Notes under the pieces: model-generated
What the model saw: only the letters and a program-made list of their open reading frames with translations
The model's database searches: none
Told to the model about the DNA's origin: nothing
Position numbers and translations under genes: made by a program
From: Rhizoclosmatium globosum
Taxonomy: Eukaryota > Chytridiomycota > Chytridiomycetes > Chytridiales > Chytriomycetaceae
Assembly (NCBI GenBank): GCA_002104985.1
Contig: MCGO01000006.1
Span: 744,001-808,000, forward strand
Direction of reading: 5' to 3'
DNA: 64,000 nt
Shown: positions 35,604 through 46,689 of the stretch, in pieces
How the letters are laid out: every line of letters starts with the position of its first letter
How positions within the stretch are numbered: position 1 is the stretch's first letter

Positions 35604-35933
35604 AGGCGCCTTCAAGAATCGTAACGCGAGTCGTGCAAACGCTTTCGCTCAGAATGTTGCCCCGGAAACAGTTCTGTTGCAGATGCACCTGAAATGTGAA
35701 GCATGATGGAACCTACGCAACTTCAGATATAGACTATTACCTCTTTCATTTTTCCTTATTCCGCATTTCGCACAAGTCACACACACACATTATTTATTAT
35801 ATTTTCCTTTTGTACCTATTGTTGGGCGGTGGTGGTGTGTGTCGTTTCTATCTTCGAATATATTAGCTTTATTGACATGTTCCCTTTCCGTTTATATTCT
35901 ATTCTTTCTGTGACGATTGATTGTTTTCAAATC
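35604..35933. other. Intergenic region
   Basis: T-rich spacer of about 330 bp with a CA-repeat (ACACACACACA) near 35780. Presumed 3-prime region of the Cdc4-like gene and promoter of the b5-CPR gene. Nothing else seen. Confidence 0.45.
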
Positions 35934-38900
35934 ATGTCAAACAACTTTCTCCATCCACAAACGGCCATAATGCACGGCTCCCGCGCAAAGTAGTATTTAC
36001 CGAAAGTGAAGAAGAGGCGTCGTCTGACGATAACGCTGGACCACCCTCCATTAGCATCAATGACAACCAGTTTCCGATGAAAGGTTCTGCGAGTATTTGT
36101 TAAGTTTCGAGCATTGTACTGATCAACCTCAAGAGCAGGTTCACCTCAGATCGCAGGAGGCAGTTCCAGTAGAGGAAGGGAGCAGGTTGGAGTAGCTAGA
36201 AAGAAGGTTCCTGTTGGTCCTGGCCACTCTACGATGGGTACCTTGAATCATCCTCCCCATCCTCCAACGACCAATTAATACTGACTGATTGCGTAGATTG
36301 GGGGAAACTGAAAGCTTCTGGAACGGATATGCGTGGTGGAGTCAAACAACTACAACGATATACCCTTCCGAGATCGCGAAACATCGAACCAAGGATGACA
36401 TGTGGATGGCGTTTCAGGGGAAGGTTTATTGTTGCACAATGTACTTGCCGTATCATCCTGGAGGCGTTGCTCAGGTATTACCAGATACCCCGTCGATTCC
36501 AAACGTGTGATGATCTAGTGAACGTTAACTTCTTGGAATTAGTTGATGAGAGGTGCTGGAATCGATGCGACTGAGTTATTCATGAAAGTCATCCTGTGGT
36601 GTGTTTTCCCTTAATTGCCTTGGTTTCGCGTATCCTTACACACGTTCTTTTTTGGAAATCAGTGGGTTAATATGGACTATATCATGGGCGACAAATGTCT
36701 CGTCGGGTACCTGATTCCAGAATCCATGAAGACCCTTCAAAACCACTTTCAACCACATCAACTCCAACATCGTCACGTCCCTCGTCAGGACCCACACAAC
36801 CGCAGCACTTCCACGCCCCGAAAAGAGCGATCCCCATCTCCAATCCAATTCAAATCCCAGCCCCAAAACAACCAGCCCCCATGAAACCCTCCAAAAAGTC
36901 AATTGGAGAGACGCTGAATTCCCTTCATACGTCCAACAAACTCATCCTCTTCTACGGAACACAAACCGGTACCGCAAAAGACCTCTCCCACCGTCTCGCA
37001 CGCGACGTGTACACGCATGTGGGGGTTGAAACAGCTGTCTGCGATCCTGCTGAATACGATATGTCTGGGTTACTCACGGTGACGGCTGGACGAGTGGATA
37101 AAGTTGTTGTTGGGTTTTGATGGCTACGTATGGGGAGGGGATCCCACGGATAATGCGTATGACTTTATGAGTGGTTGATGGATGGGCGAGGGAAAGGTGA
37201 GAAGTGACGTAATTCTGTGAGGTAAATTGCTGATGAGTTTTTGGGTTTTTTAGGGGCGGATGATAAGGTTGAGAGATTGGTGGTGAAATGGTTGTGAAGC
37301 AGAAAGGTGTTGGGTTGAATTATTTGGTGTTTGGGTTAGGAGATCGAACGCACGAACAGTTTAATGCGGTTGCGCGTAGAATTACTCGAAGGTTTGATGC
37401 GATTGGTGCGAAACGGGTTGGTGACGTTGGGTTGGGAGACGCGAGTAAAAGGTTCGTCTGATCCTTGGCAGTCCGAATGGTATTTTAACGTTTCGTAGCA
37501 CGGAGGCTGATTTCGTGGCTTGGAAGACGATATCTTGGACTCTTTGAGGGTTTTTATGGTATGAAACCAGTTGAAACGGCTAAGCCCTCGAGGGACACTC
37601 CTCACTCTCCACTGTTTTCACTGTCCGTTGAAACATCGACTCCATCCGCGAATATATTTTATGGCGAACTTTCTGCAACAGCAAAGCCACGGCGATTCAG
37701 TAAAGACGCGAGTGGAACGATTCGAGAAGCAAGGTTTGAAAAAAACTAGCCTTTATTCCAGTTCTCAACAAATCAATTCCCAGCCCACCCCAAAAATACG
37801 ACGCGAAAACACCATTCTTCAGTCGGATAACCATGTCACGTAACCTCTTCTCAGAAACTTTCGACGAACACAACATCAGTGCAACAGACATTGTCCCCAC
37901 CCTCTGCCTAAGCACTTCACACTGACTCAAACCCCATCGATTAAAGTCGACCGTCATTGTATTCACATGGAATTCGATATTTCAGAAAGCGGAATGCGGT
38001 ATGAAACTGGAGATCATGTTGGAATATATGGAGCGAATTCCGTAGACGCGGTTCAAGCACTTGCGAAGATTCTTGGGCTCAGTGACGAAGAGTTGAATCA
38101 GGTCATCAATTTGAAGGCAAACAATCCGTCAGCGACTGTTCCGTTTCCACTCCTTGTTCGGTGCGAACTGCTTTCACGCACTATTTGGCGATTGGAAATG
38201 TGGTTAAACGCATCATCTTGAGGTATGTTCCTATTCCAATATTTTCGCATCTGAGACAGGCTGGATTAGATTTTGGGGAAATACACAGCAAATGAAAATG
38301 AGAAGCAGATTATTTTCTCGCTTGCTGACAACCACGCCGATTACGTCGCCAAAGTCGAAAAGCCCCAAATGAACCTTGAGAAGTCTTGTCACACTTCCCA
38401 AGCATCAAGGTAAACAACCTCATGGTCACCAACCACAAATTTCCAAATCTCACCGCATAAAAAAAAAGTCCCACTTTCAGTCGTCTCGGTGAACTTCTCA
38501 CACCACTCGCAGTCCGATACTACTCAATCTCTTCCTCTCCCTAAAAGATCCCCAAACAATAAGCATAACCGCCGTAACAGTCCGCTACATCCTCCCTCAC
38601 CCACCCTCCCCGAACCTCCCACCACCACACCCGCCCATATCGCGTTCAAAGAGGGCCTGTCACGTCACATATATATCGGTTACATGAAGGACAACCGGCC
38701 TACAAAAACCAACGACAGATCCAACACTCCCATCATTCACAACACACCTCCCACTCTTCATACGTACAAGCACGTTCCGGTTACCCAAAACCCACTCACC
38801 CCCGTGATAATGGTAAACCCCCCCCCTCCCTACTCCCAACAACGCTTCTCACCCTTATTTCGGAATCCAGATCGGACCAGGAACAGGCATAGCCCCATTC

Positions 38901-39331
38901 CGCGCGTTCATCCAAGACCGCGTGCACATTGCTCAGTCTGGGACCCCCGTCGGTCGTACATGGTTGTTCTACGGGTGTCGCGGCACGACGCAAGACCACC
39001 TGTACAAAGACGAGATCGCGGGGCTTGTTGGAACGGGTGTTTCGATGAACGTTGACATTCGCGTGTTTAATGCGTTTTCGAGGGAGGGGAGGTGAGAAGA
39101 AGGTGTATGTGCAAGATTTGGTTGTGGAGATGGGGAGGGATGTTTTTGAGGTGCTTGATTGGGGTGGGTGGAGGTGTTTTGTATGTGTGTGGGGATGCGA
39201 AGGGGATGGCGGCTGGGGTTTTGAAGGCTTTGGAGACTGTTGCGGTTAGGTTTGGAGGGTTGCGGAGGGGGTGGTGGGGAGTGGGTTAAGGGTTGAAGAG
39301 GGAGGGTAGGTATCATGAAGATGTGTGGTAA
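35934..39331 (+). CDS. Cytochrome b5 (NCB5OR-type) fused to NADPH-cytochrome P450 reductase; many frame breaks
   Basis: Exons from 35934 encode a b5 module of the NCB5OR type: KKVPVGPGHSTMDWGKLKAS, KDDMWMAFQGKVYCCTMYL and YHPGG (first haem His), then MRGAGIDATELFMK and HPWVNMDYIMGDKCLVGYL (second His). A Pro/Ser/Thr-rich linker runs in one open frame from inside the b5 module (36695) into the CPR FMN domain, LILFYGTQTGTAKDLSHRLA. FAD-domain blocks (RHCIHMEFDISESGMRYETG, DHVGIYGANSVDAVQALAKI) and the NADPH domain (RAFIQDRVHIAQSGTPVGRT, WLFYGCRGTTQDHLY) follow, ending RYHEDVW at 39331. There is no N-terminal membrane helix. At least ten 1-nt breaks occur, yet all domains and the true C-terminus persist. 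It could be a young pseudogene; a real fusion with assembly errors is preferred. Confidence 0.68.
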
Positions 39332-39654
39332 CACTTGTTCGGGGTTTTGGTTAAACGTTGTGCCTGCAGTAAGACTTTTATAAATGGAATATTATATGAA
39401 TAATATACTCTCTCTTTTATCATACTGTCTCCCTTGCCTTGCACCAAAAAAAAATACACCTCCCAAAAATGAAACCAAAAGAAATAACAAGCTAAATGAT
39501 CAATGTGCCGCTCTCCCATATGGTCACATCCCTTCCCACCTAATAATAAAAAAAGCATATAATAACCAGCAACGCCCCCCTCTTCTCAGCTCCCCAACAT
39601 TCTAATACCCCTAATCATCTCCAAAAATCCAAATAATACTCTTACACTCTCATA
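39332..39654. other. Convergent intergenic region
   Basis: About 320 bp between the ends of two converging genes, with A-runs and a polyadenylation-like A/T-rich character near 39380-39460. No gene seen. Confidence 0.45.
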
Positions 39655-41042
39655 TTAAAACCCAAGCGCCATAGCCAACAAATCCAACCCATTCTCCTCC
39701 CTCCCTCCCTGCCCTTCCTCCTTCACCCTAACACCAACAACCTCCGACGCAGAAACATCCATCTGCATCAACGCAGCTTCCGCAGCAGCAGCATCCTGTC
39801 TACTAATCAGTTCCGCAGCTGAAGACAGGAGGTACGCTGTATCAACGGGATACCCAGCACTTTCAGGGCCTGGAATCAGTTCCGATCTCGTACGTTTCTT
39901 GACACCGTTGATGTAGAAGCAGAGGGTTGTGCATGGTGAGGCGACGTGGACGGATGATGGTTTTGACGACGTGTGGGAGGTTTCCGTTTCGGTATTGTAG
40001 TGGAGGTGGTGGTGGTTGTTGAAGAGGATGGATCGTGTTTGATGGATATACTTCCAGTAGTGTTTGTTCTCCGTCGCCGTTTCTTTCCTTTTGTGAGGTT
40101 GAAGTCGTCGTCGTCATCGTCTGGGAACTGTGTGGTAGGAGGGTATTCGGAGAAATCTTCTTGTACACCACCGCTACCACTACTGTCTTCTTCTTTGAGT
40201 GTGGATAGACTTGAAGAGGATGCAGTCAAGACGGGCGGTTCAAAGTCATCATCTCCATTTCATAATCTCCTCCTTCTTCACCACCCACAAACCTCCTCAA
40301 TTCCTTCCCATAATTGCCAAGCACAGAATCTTTGGTTTTGAGAAGGTGGATGAGTCCAGCTTGTTCGGCACTTCGTTTCTGACGGAGAGATTCAAGGGCG
40401 ACTGTCAAGTGTTCTGTTTTGGCTGCAAGAGACATTCCACGACGACGGCGGCGGTATGGACTTCCGAGGGTAGATTGGAGGAGTGTTGTAGCTTCTTGGA
40501 GTTTTACGGCGTCGTTTCCTTGTGGATGAGGGATCATAGCAGAAGAAGAGGAAGACGATGATGATGCATCAATAGGAGTAGATGGAGGAAAGTGTAGCAT
40601 TGGTTGAGACACAGCTTGTGCTTTTTGCCGTTTACTTTGGAGCTTGGATTTCAGGGGAGATGGATTTGGAGTTGGGAACGAGATTGAATTATCTGAAGGA
40701 TTCAAAGACGGGTCGTTGTCTGTATTGTTGTTATTGCTGCTGCTGAAGGGTGAATATTCATAAATTGGACATGAGTCTGAAATGAATGCACATCTGTGAC
40801 AGAAGGTTGGTTAGATGGGGGGGACAGAAGGAGTCCGAACACGAACACACAAACACGAACACACACCTTGACATCCATTCTTGGGTTCTTTCTTCCGTTG
40901 CAAAAGTGAGTTCGAGTGGAGTCAGTCCGTCAATGCCGCACGACCAGTCAGAGTCCTTTTGAGTTGGCATTGAACAGGTCTTTGCGGGCGAGACAGTGAG
41001 CCAGGCAAAGGCCGAGGCAATTGAAGCAAACGACTGATTCAA
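39655..41042 (-). CDS. Ser-rich basic protein of unknown function
   Basis: The start MNQSFASIASAFAWLTVSPA continues to DGLTPLELTFATEERTQEWM; an intron from about 40869 to 40796 joins SR to CAFISDSCPIYEYSPF exactly. Later parts are Ser/Pro-rich with a basic helix (SPYRRRRRGMSLAAKTEHLT) followed by a predicted coiled coil (VALESLRQKRSAEQAGLIHL), an Asp run and the basic cluster TKGKKRRRRTN. The end, ISRQDAAAAEAALMQMDVSA, runs to LLAMALGF at 39655. Breaks lie near 40228 and 39890. Nuclear localisation is likely and a transcription-factor role possible, but no domain was recognised. Confidence 0.5.
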
Positions 41043-41053
41043 CGGTACTTTGA

Positions 41054-41080
41054 GTTCGTGTTCGTGTTCGTGTTCGTGTT
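41054..41080. repeat. GTTCGT hexamer microsatellite
   Basis: Four perfect GTTCGT units just upstream of the start of the gene ending at 39655. Related CACGAACA strings recur in its first intron (about 40835-40868). Confidence 0.8.
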
Positions 41081-41415
41081 GTGTTCACTGGAAAGCGAAA
41101 GAGGAAGTGCATCCACACTCATCCGAGTCGTTGTCGATGTCGTGTCGTTGCCATTCAAACAACCTTTCTGTTCAGTGTCCAAAGTCCTGTTTAAAAATGC
41201 GTTTTTAGTCCGATTTCTTGTCCGTGTCCGAAACATGAACTCCGCCGTGAAAACGAAATCGTGTCCGGTGTTTGGCGTGCGTTTGTTTCGTTTTTCGGGA
41301 GAGCGAGTCCGAATCGAAGACAGACGAAGACGGTGAAGAAACGAAAATAGATCAACTCGCTTTCGCTTTCTCGCTCTTGTTCTTCCTTCGCAGGGTTCCA
41401 GTTGCAATCAAGAAA

Positions 41416-41439
41416 GGAAGGAAGGAAGGAAGGAAGGAA
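41416..41439. repeat. GGAA microsatellite
   Basis: Six perfect GGAA units followed by a GGGAGGGAGGG stretch. Confidence 0.85.
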
Positions 41440-42857
41440 AGAGTGAGGAAGGGAGGGAGGGATGGGCAGAGGCAACAATGAAAGGACCATTGCTCAATTA
41501 TCACTCTTTGACCTTGTTCCTCACCTTTTACTTAACAGACAGAACAGGGATCACAGTGTCCGAAACAAGTTGAAAGAGTCCGGATGTCGGCGCGGGTCGG
41601 TGCTTAGTTTTTGCTTTGACGAAGCGATGCGATGCGATGGCAGGGTTTCCAGTGTTTCAGGTCTGGGACTCGATGCAGGAACAGTTGCGGTGCCTTGGAT
41701 CTTGCGAGAAGAGTTGTGTCAAAGCGCCTTGCTTCAAAGTGGGTGGCTGGTGGTGCTGGCTGGTGGTGGTGGTCGCGGGGGATCAAGGGAAACAGGTCCA
41801 GGTTGCAGGCGGCTCTCTCTCTCTTATTTCCGAATCGGACGAAAACCAACCATTGCAGAAAATGGGAAGACCAACTACCTTACCTTCCACCCTCCCCTTT
41901 CCACCCTTACCCTATTCTTGTTGACTCCACAGAAAATAAACGCTTGGCTTGTGAAAGATGCCTTCGTGGCGTTTGCAAAGCTAGCACCCTGCTAGCACCC
42001 CCTTTAGCGCCTTTAATAACACCTATCCCCGCGCTGTTCATATCTTTCTATTTTAACATTATGACAATGTGTGTTAGGTTGCCTATTGATAGGTAAGCTC
42101 CATAACACCCACAAATGGCATATCAAGCAAGCTGGCTTAACTTCTAGCCATACAATGTTGTACGAATTCTTCATGAGCCCCCCGTCACAAACAAATGCTC
42201 AATTACTAAAAACATACTCACGATGTGTGCGCCAGAAAATAAAACCCCGTGATTATTCTTTTCTAAGACTCAATCTTCTTTGTTTGAAGTTTTGAAAGAG
42301 AATTTAGTGTGTGGATGACAGAGACGGGGTTGTCACAAATCCAAGATTGGCGGCAAACTAATCTTACAACGTTTCAAGGAGACACACTGTCAGTAGTGAG
42401 ATGAATTCAGTTGTGGTTTTGAGATCTTTTAACTCAGAAAAATCGTTCAGCGAATATCCAATTGTTCATAAGGTGGTAATGTGATTAATACTCGTAATGA
42501 GGACGGAAAGGGAGGTTTTTATTTTGTCTGATTTCACTCAACATGAGGGGGGAAAGATGGTGTTCGGTTTTGATGTTGTGAATGGTGTTGGAATGATGAA
42601 CGAGGTTTCAACGACTTCTGGGTCTGCTACTATTTCGTCGACGAAAATACGATCTTTTGCGGAAAGTTGGTACTTTCGTTTCGAAAGGCAATGTTCCGCA
42701 GAAACCCGCATTTACCTCATGATCAGAGAACAAAAATTGGAGACACTTTAACAGTTTCAAGGGTTCTATCCTTTGGTTTTGTTCTAGTAACGAACTTCTA
42801 TTTATTGGGAATAATAACTGAACAAACTATGGCAAAGAAAAACACACATCACCGAGC

Positions 42858-43407
42858 CTACTTGAATTGAATATCTGGAATAGCCTTCTTTACATCATCA
42901 CGGTAGTCATGGAAATAGACCTCATCGTCTGCTCCGATAAGACTCAAAATGTTGAAAACGAGTTTCATCATGAAACGTCCAATTCTCAAATCCATCTTGC
43001 TTGATGCTTTCATACGAGCTGCGGTTTTACGCGCCGCCGCCGAGCAAAGTCTTGTACGGGGAACACGGATCTTGTCGTACACCTCAAAGACTTTCTTGTA
43101 ATCGTCTTCAAAATAACCAAACAAATCCGAGAGTACACCGGCATCCTCAATAGCTTGGTTCAGTCCTTGCCCATAAAACGGTACAGTTCCATGAGCAGAG
43201 TCACCAACCAAAACAACACGTCCCTTATGAAAAGCCGACAAATTTGGAAGATCATACAAATTGGCGGGAGTAATCCGCGTTCGTGCCCCAAGATGCCACC
43301 AGCTCAGCTAATTTTGCAGACTCTTTTGGCAGATCCGTGTACGGACGCCAGTCGTCTCCTGCATCAAACAGCTTAGCAGGGTTCAAGTCCGCAACAAAGA
43401 AGGCCAT
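42858..43407 (-). pseudogene. FAD monooxygenase, 3-prime half only
   Basis: Minus-strand sequence from about 43407 reads AFFVADLNPAKLFDAGDDW, then after frame breaks NLYDLPNLSAFHKGRVVLVG, DSAHGTVPFYGQGLNQAIED (GD motif), the helix block YDKIRVPRTRLCSAAARKTA and the C-terminus EVYFHDYRDDVKKAIPDIQF. It corresponds to the last 55 percent of the family. The Rossmann GxGxxG and DG segments are absent because the sequence stops at the head-to-head junction with the plus-strand copy. The two copies differ at many residues, so this is not a simple palindrome artefact of one gene. Confidence 0.78.
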
Positions 43408-43452
43408 GGAGATGGAAGACGAGAAGAGATAATGGATGGAGATGGAAGACGA
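43406..43452. repeat. 17-bp direct repeat at the head-to-head junction
   Basis: ATGGAGATGGAAGACGA occurs at 43406-43422 and 43436-43452, exactly where two oppositely oriented monooxygenase copies meet and both lose their 5-prime parts. It looks like filler at a repaired break. Confidence 0.85.
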
Positions 43453-44730
43453 TCTGGAAGACGAGCTTCATGAATGCCGCATTCAGCCAACCCTTTACGA
43501 CAAAGTCAGCACCAGCAACGATACAAATGACCAGCCAATCCAGTTTGGCGAAGTAGGCGGGGACTTCTCAATGCTGGGGAATGGAATTAAGGCTCTTCAA
43601 CACTTGGGCTTGACGGGAGTTCTTGATGAAATCAAACAAGGTGTGCCTTTGGAAGAGTACAACTTCTTGTTGTTGGACGGTTCAGTAAGTATACATTTTG
43701 GAGCTTCTGCGAGTGATAACGGGGGGAATGTAGGATCGTATTGGTCAGAAGACTCAGAAGAAGGGTGAAGTCGAATCGTACCAAGTGCTTCGGTCCAGAG
43801 TCCACTCGGCACTGATGAAGGCAGCTCATGATGCAGGGATTCCAACTTTGGTGGAAAGAGAATCAAGAATCTTGAACAAACTGCTGATGATGTTACTGTC
43901 CAATTTGAGGATGGTACTGTTGTGGTTGCGGATATTGTTGTTGGCGCTGATGGTATTCACTCTATTACACGCGGCTTGTGTTTCCAGAGGCGTCGAAACC
44001 AGAGGCATTTGGGACTGGTTATGTTGGTGTTGTTGATCTTGGAGAACGCACAGACGGAACTGTGGTTGACTTCAAGCATAATGCAGGTATTTACGGCGAC
44101 CCGTTGAACAGTCGCTTGATTGCCGGTGCTCGTTGTGGAAAGGACGTGGGCGCATTCTTTGTCGTTGATTTGAACCCGAAGAAGCTTTTTGATGCTGGAG
44201 ACGACTGGAGACCTTTCTCAGACTTGCCAAAGGAGTCTGCTTTGTTGGCGGATACTGTTGCATCTTGGGGAGCCGACCAGAGTGTCGTCAATTGTATTCG
44301 TTACTCTAAGCGCGTGACTCCTGCAAACTTGTATGACCTTCCAGACTTGAAAACCTTTTACAAAGGACGCGTTGTCTTGATTGGTGATGCGGCACACGGA
44401 ACTATTCCGTTTTATGGTCAAGGGTTCAATCAAGCCCTTGAAGATGCGGGTGTTCTGGCAGATTTGATGGGTCACTTCCAAGACGATTTCAAGACTGCCT
44501 TTGAAAAGTACGATCAAATTCGTATTCCTAGAACTCGGTTGTGTTCGGAAACAGCGCGCAAGACAGGGTCGCGAATGAAGGCGTCAAGTAAAGCGGAAGC
44601 AAGAATCGGACGGTTTATTATGCGAATGGTTTTTACGCTGCAGAATGCGTTTGGATTCGATGATGAAGTGTATTACCATGATTTCAGACAAGATGTGCAA
44701 CAGGCAGTGCCAGACATCAAGTTGATTTAA
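43436..44730 (+). pseudogene. FAD-dependent (group A) monooxygenase lacking its first exon
   Basis: Nearly complete member of the family. From ELHECRIQPTLYDKVSTSND it continues through FGEVGGDFSMLGNGIKALQH; a GT-AG intron near 43687-43735 joins LLLDGS to DRIGQKTQKKGEVESYQVLR. It then carries IVVGADGIHSITRG (DG motif), NAGIYGDPLNSRLIAGARC, GRVVLIGDAAHGTIPFYGQG (GD motif) and DVQQAVPDIKLI at the end. The first 20 to 25 residues with the GxGxxG FAD-binding turn are missing; upstream is the junction repeat. Without that turn FAD binding should fail, so it is called a pseudogene, though a 5-prime exon elsewhere cannot be excluded. It resembles kynurenine 3-monooxygenase/PHBH-type enzymes; substrate unknown. 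Confidence 0.75.
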
Positions 44731-45384
44731 AACCCACTTCGTCATTTTCAACTCTGTTAAGCTTATCAATTTAGATTCATTATAAAACTGAGACTGTATG
44801 CTTTAGCTGGCGTTTCTAACTATTTTGTCGATTGATTAAGATATAGTCGCTCTGCAAAACTGGCACTGTCACATCAACATCCGACTTTTGAATAATCCGC
44901 TGGATAAGATTCTGCGACGTAGGAAAGTTGCCAGCTTCAGAAGTGGCAATGAAACATCATTTCTTCCTTTTGTTGATGAATGTTTTGAATGCCTTTGGAA
45001 GTATTCACAAAATGCCAAAATATCAACTGAATGGCTGTAATAATGAATGTTTCACAAAGCAAGAGGAAATTAGAATTGTTTCCTTCAACAAAGTCCAAAT
45101 GCAATAACGACAACGTGGTCGAGCGAAATATGTTTGAGAAATGGTGCACTGTTTTTCTCTTCAGACGTAAGTAAAATGCACGCACAGAACAAAAATAAGT
45201 AGTGAAAAAAATTAAAGGATATGGATAAAAAAGTAAATGTATACATATATTATTAAAAGATAAGTATTAACGTTAAATCGCATATAACAAAGTTCTAATC
45301 AGACATTTCTCATTTGAAAGTCCGAGTCCGCCATGCAACTCTCCCACCAAATTTGGGGTAATTTCGAACTCACAAAAACACCAA
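44731..45384. other. A/T-rich intergenic region
   Basis: About 650 bp, very A/T-rich around 45190-45290. A minus-strand frame at 44937-45185 shows no family resemblance. Presumed terminator region of the monooxygenase and promoter of the helical protein gene. Confidence 0.45.
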
Positions 45385-46588
45385 ATGATTGGCCATTCTG
45401 CTCTTGATCAACTCTGCCGTCAGTATGGTGAGACTTCGCTATGGTTGAGTAACACTATTGACAACACCTTGAGTGCATCTCACCAACAAGGTGTCAGAAG
45501 CAGCTCAGAGCCCAGAGGTTTGTCTTGAAGCGATCTAATGCCATAACTATTTGAATAACTGACGTACAGGCCAAACGTATTCTAGAATTGAAGCGATCCA
45601 TCGAACTCAAGAAGATCAAACTCGATGACGCAAAGACAGAAGTTGATCTAGCTACAGCAGCAACAAAAGGCTCGTCTTTGCAAAATCAAAAACTAAAACA
45701 GCCAATGCTTTGGCCGTAGCAACTTCCAACCAAGTCGATTTGGAGACATTGATTTCCAATAACGAAAGGGAACTTCAAAAGCTGAGAACGTTTTTTCAAA
45801 CCACAAAGAAGCTCAAATTGAGTGGTTTGTCGTGTTGACAAAACTGATGGTGGTTGCAAACGATTTGGACGAGATTGTGTATTCCAGAGTCCTTGATAAA
45901 TCTGTTACTATGTTTAACGATGCTGCACAGAATCTGCACAATGCGTTTCGCGCTTTGTATGAAGTCTCGCATGCACTTGACGTCCCCGCTCCCTAAATCC
46001 AGAATATGCTGAGAATTTGGCGGTTCTTTCGCGCCAGATTGTTTCAAATGCTGTAATGTGGCATCAACCATTAGCCAGATTTTCATCTTTTTCGTTGTGC
46101 AAAAAGAAATTTGTGTTTGAACCTCACTGGCGGCCAGAACAAGCGGCAATTACAACGAAGAGGGCACATCAGGTATAAAGCTATTTCATGCTCATTTGTC
46201 AATTTGAACGTTTGGCATTAAATCAATCAAATAGTTTATGATCACTGAAGTCAATCGCCTTTACCAAGTTCTTGTTGAAAAGCACAAGGAATTGGTAAGA
46301 GTCTCCAACCACGTTGCGTCCCTCAGATCCAAACTCATCATGTCCCTCTTCAGTTCATGCGGTATTTCACTTGATGAATCTGAAGACGTTGTTAGAGCAT
46401 TGGAATATGATCATAGAGATTTGAGAACTATTGCTCACTTGCAAGACATGAAGCCTGAAATGACGCGAAGCACGGAATTCTTGTTAGCACCAATCCAAGT
46501 TGAAATAGGAAGAGCCACCGGTGTTTTGTATCCTGATTTGGGTCTTAACGTTACAAACGAGTCGAATGACCCACCACGTTACAGTTGA
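45385..46588 (+). CDS. Helical, coiled-coil protein of unknown function
   Basis: The likely start reads MIGHSALDQLCRQYGETSLW. An intron near 45517-45570 leads to AKRILELKRSIELKKIKLDD, then, after frame changes, WFVVLTKLMVVANDLDEIVY and NDAAQNLHNAFRALYEVSHA. A further intron near 46175-46233 joins to FMITEVNRLYQVLVEKHKEL and a helical C-terminus ending NESNDPPRYS. The long amphipathic helices and spacing are reminiscent of BAR-type or cytoskeletal proteins, but no diagnostic motif is visible. Breaks near 45670, 45740 and 45990. Confidence 0.5.
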
Positions 46589-46689
46589 CGTGGATGCGGA
46601 AAGAAACTATTCTTTTTTCGTTACTTTTCCCTAAACCTTCCAAAAACATAATAACATGAGATTTATTCCAATCGAAATAATTATCCTTT

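Larger units (their letters stand above)
41043..42857. other. Long intergenic region
   Basis: About 1.8 kb with two microsatellites, a short GCTAGCACCC duplication near 41980-42000 and overlapping open frames (the longest 41462-41995) that lack any recognisable motif, splice support or consistent composition. No gene is called. Confidence 0.5.

Noticed and set aside
36229..36456. Minus-strand open frame across the b5 exons
   Set aside because: It is antisense to exons with haem-ligand motifs and working splice sites.
35934..39331. Two separate genes, a small cytochrome b5 and a second CPR
   Set aside because: One frame stays open from the b5 module into the FMN domain, with no stop, start context, promoter space or membrane anchor between. 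It remains the main alternative if transcripts show otherwise.
41462..41995. 177-codon open frame in the 41-42.9 kb spacer
   Set aside because: Composition shifts along its length, three frames are open in parallel, and no motif, signal or splice support was seen.
43436..44730. Naming the enzyme kynurenine 3-monooxygenase
   Set aside because: The GD motif region is similar, but the rest is not specific enough, no complete member exists in the window and several group A monooxygenase types share these motifs.
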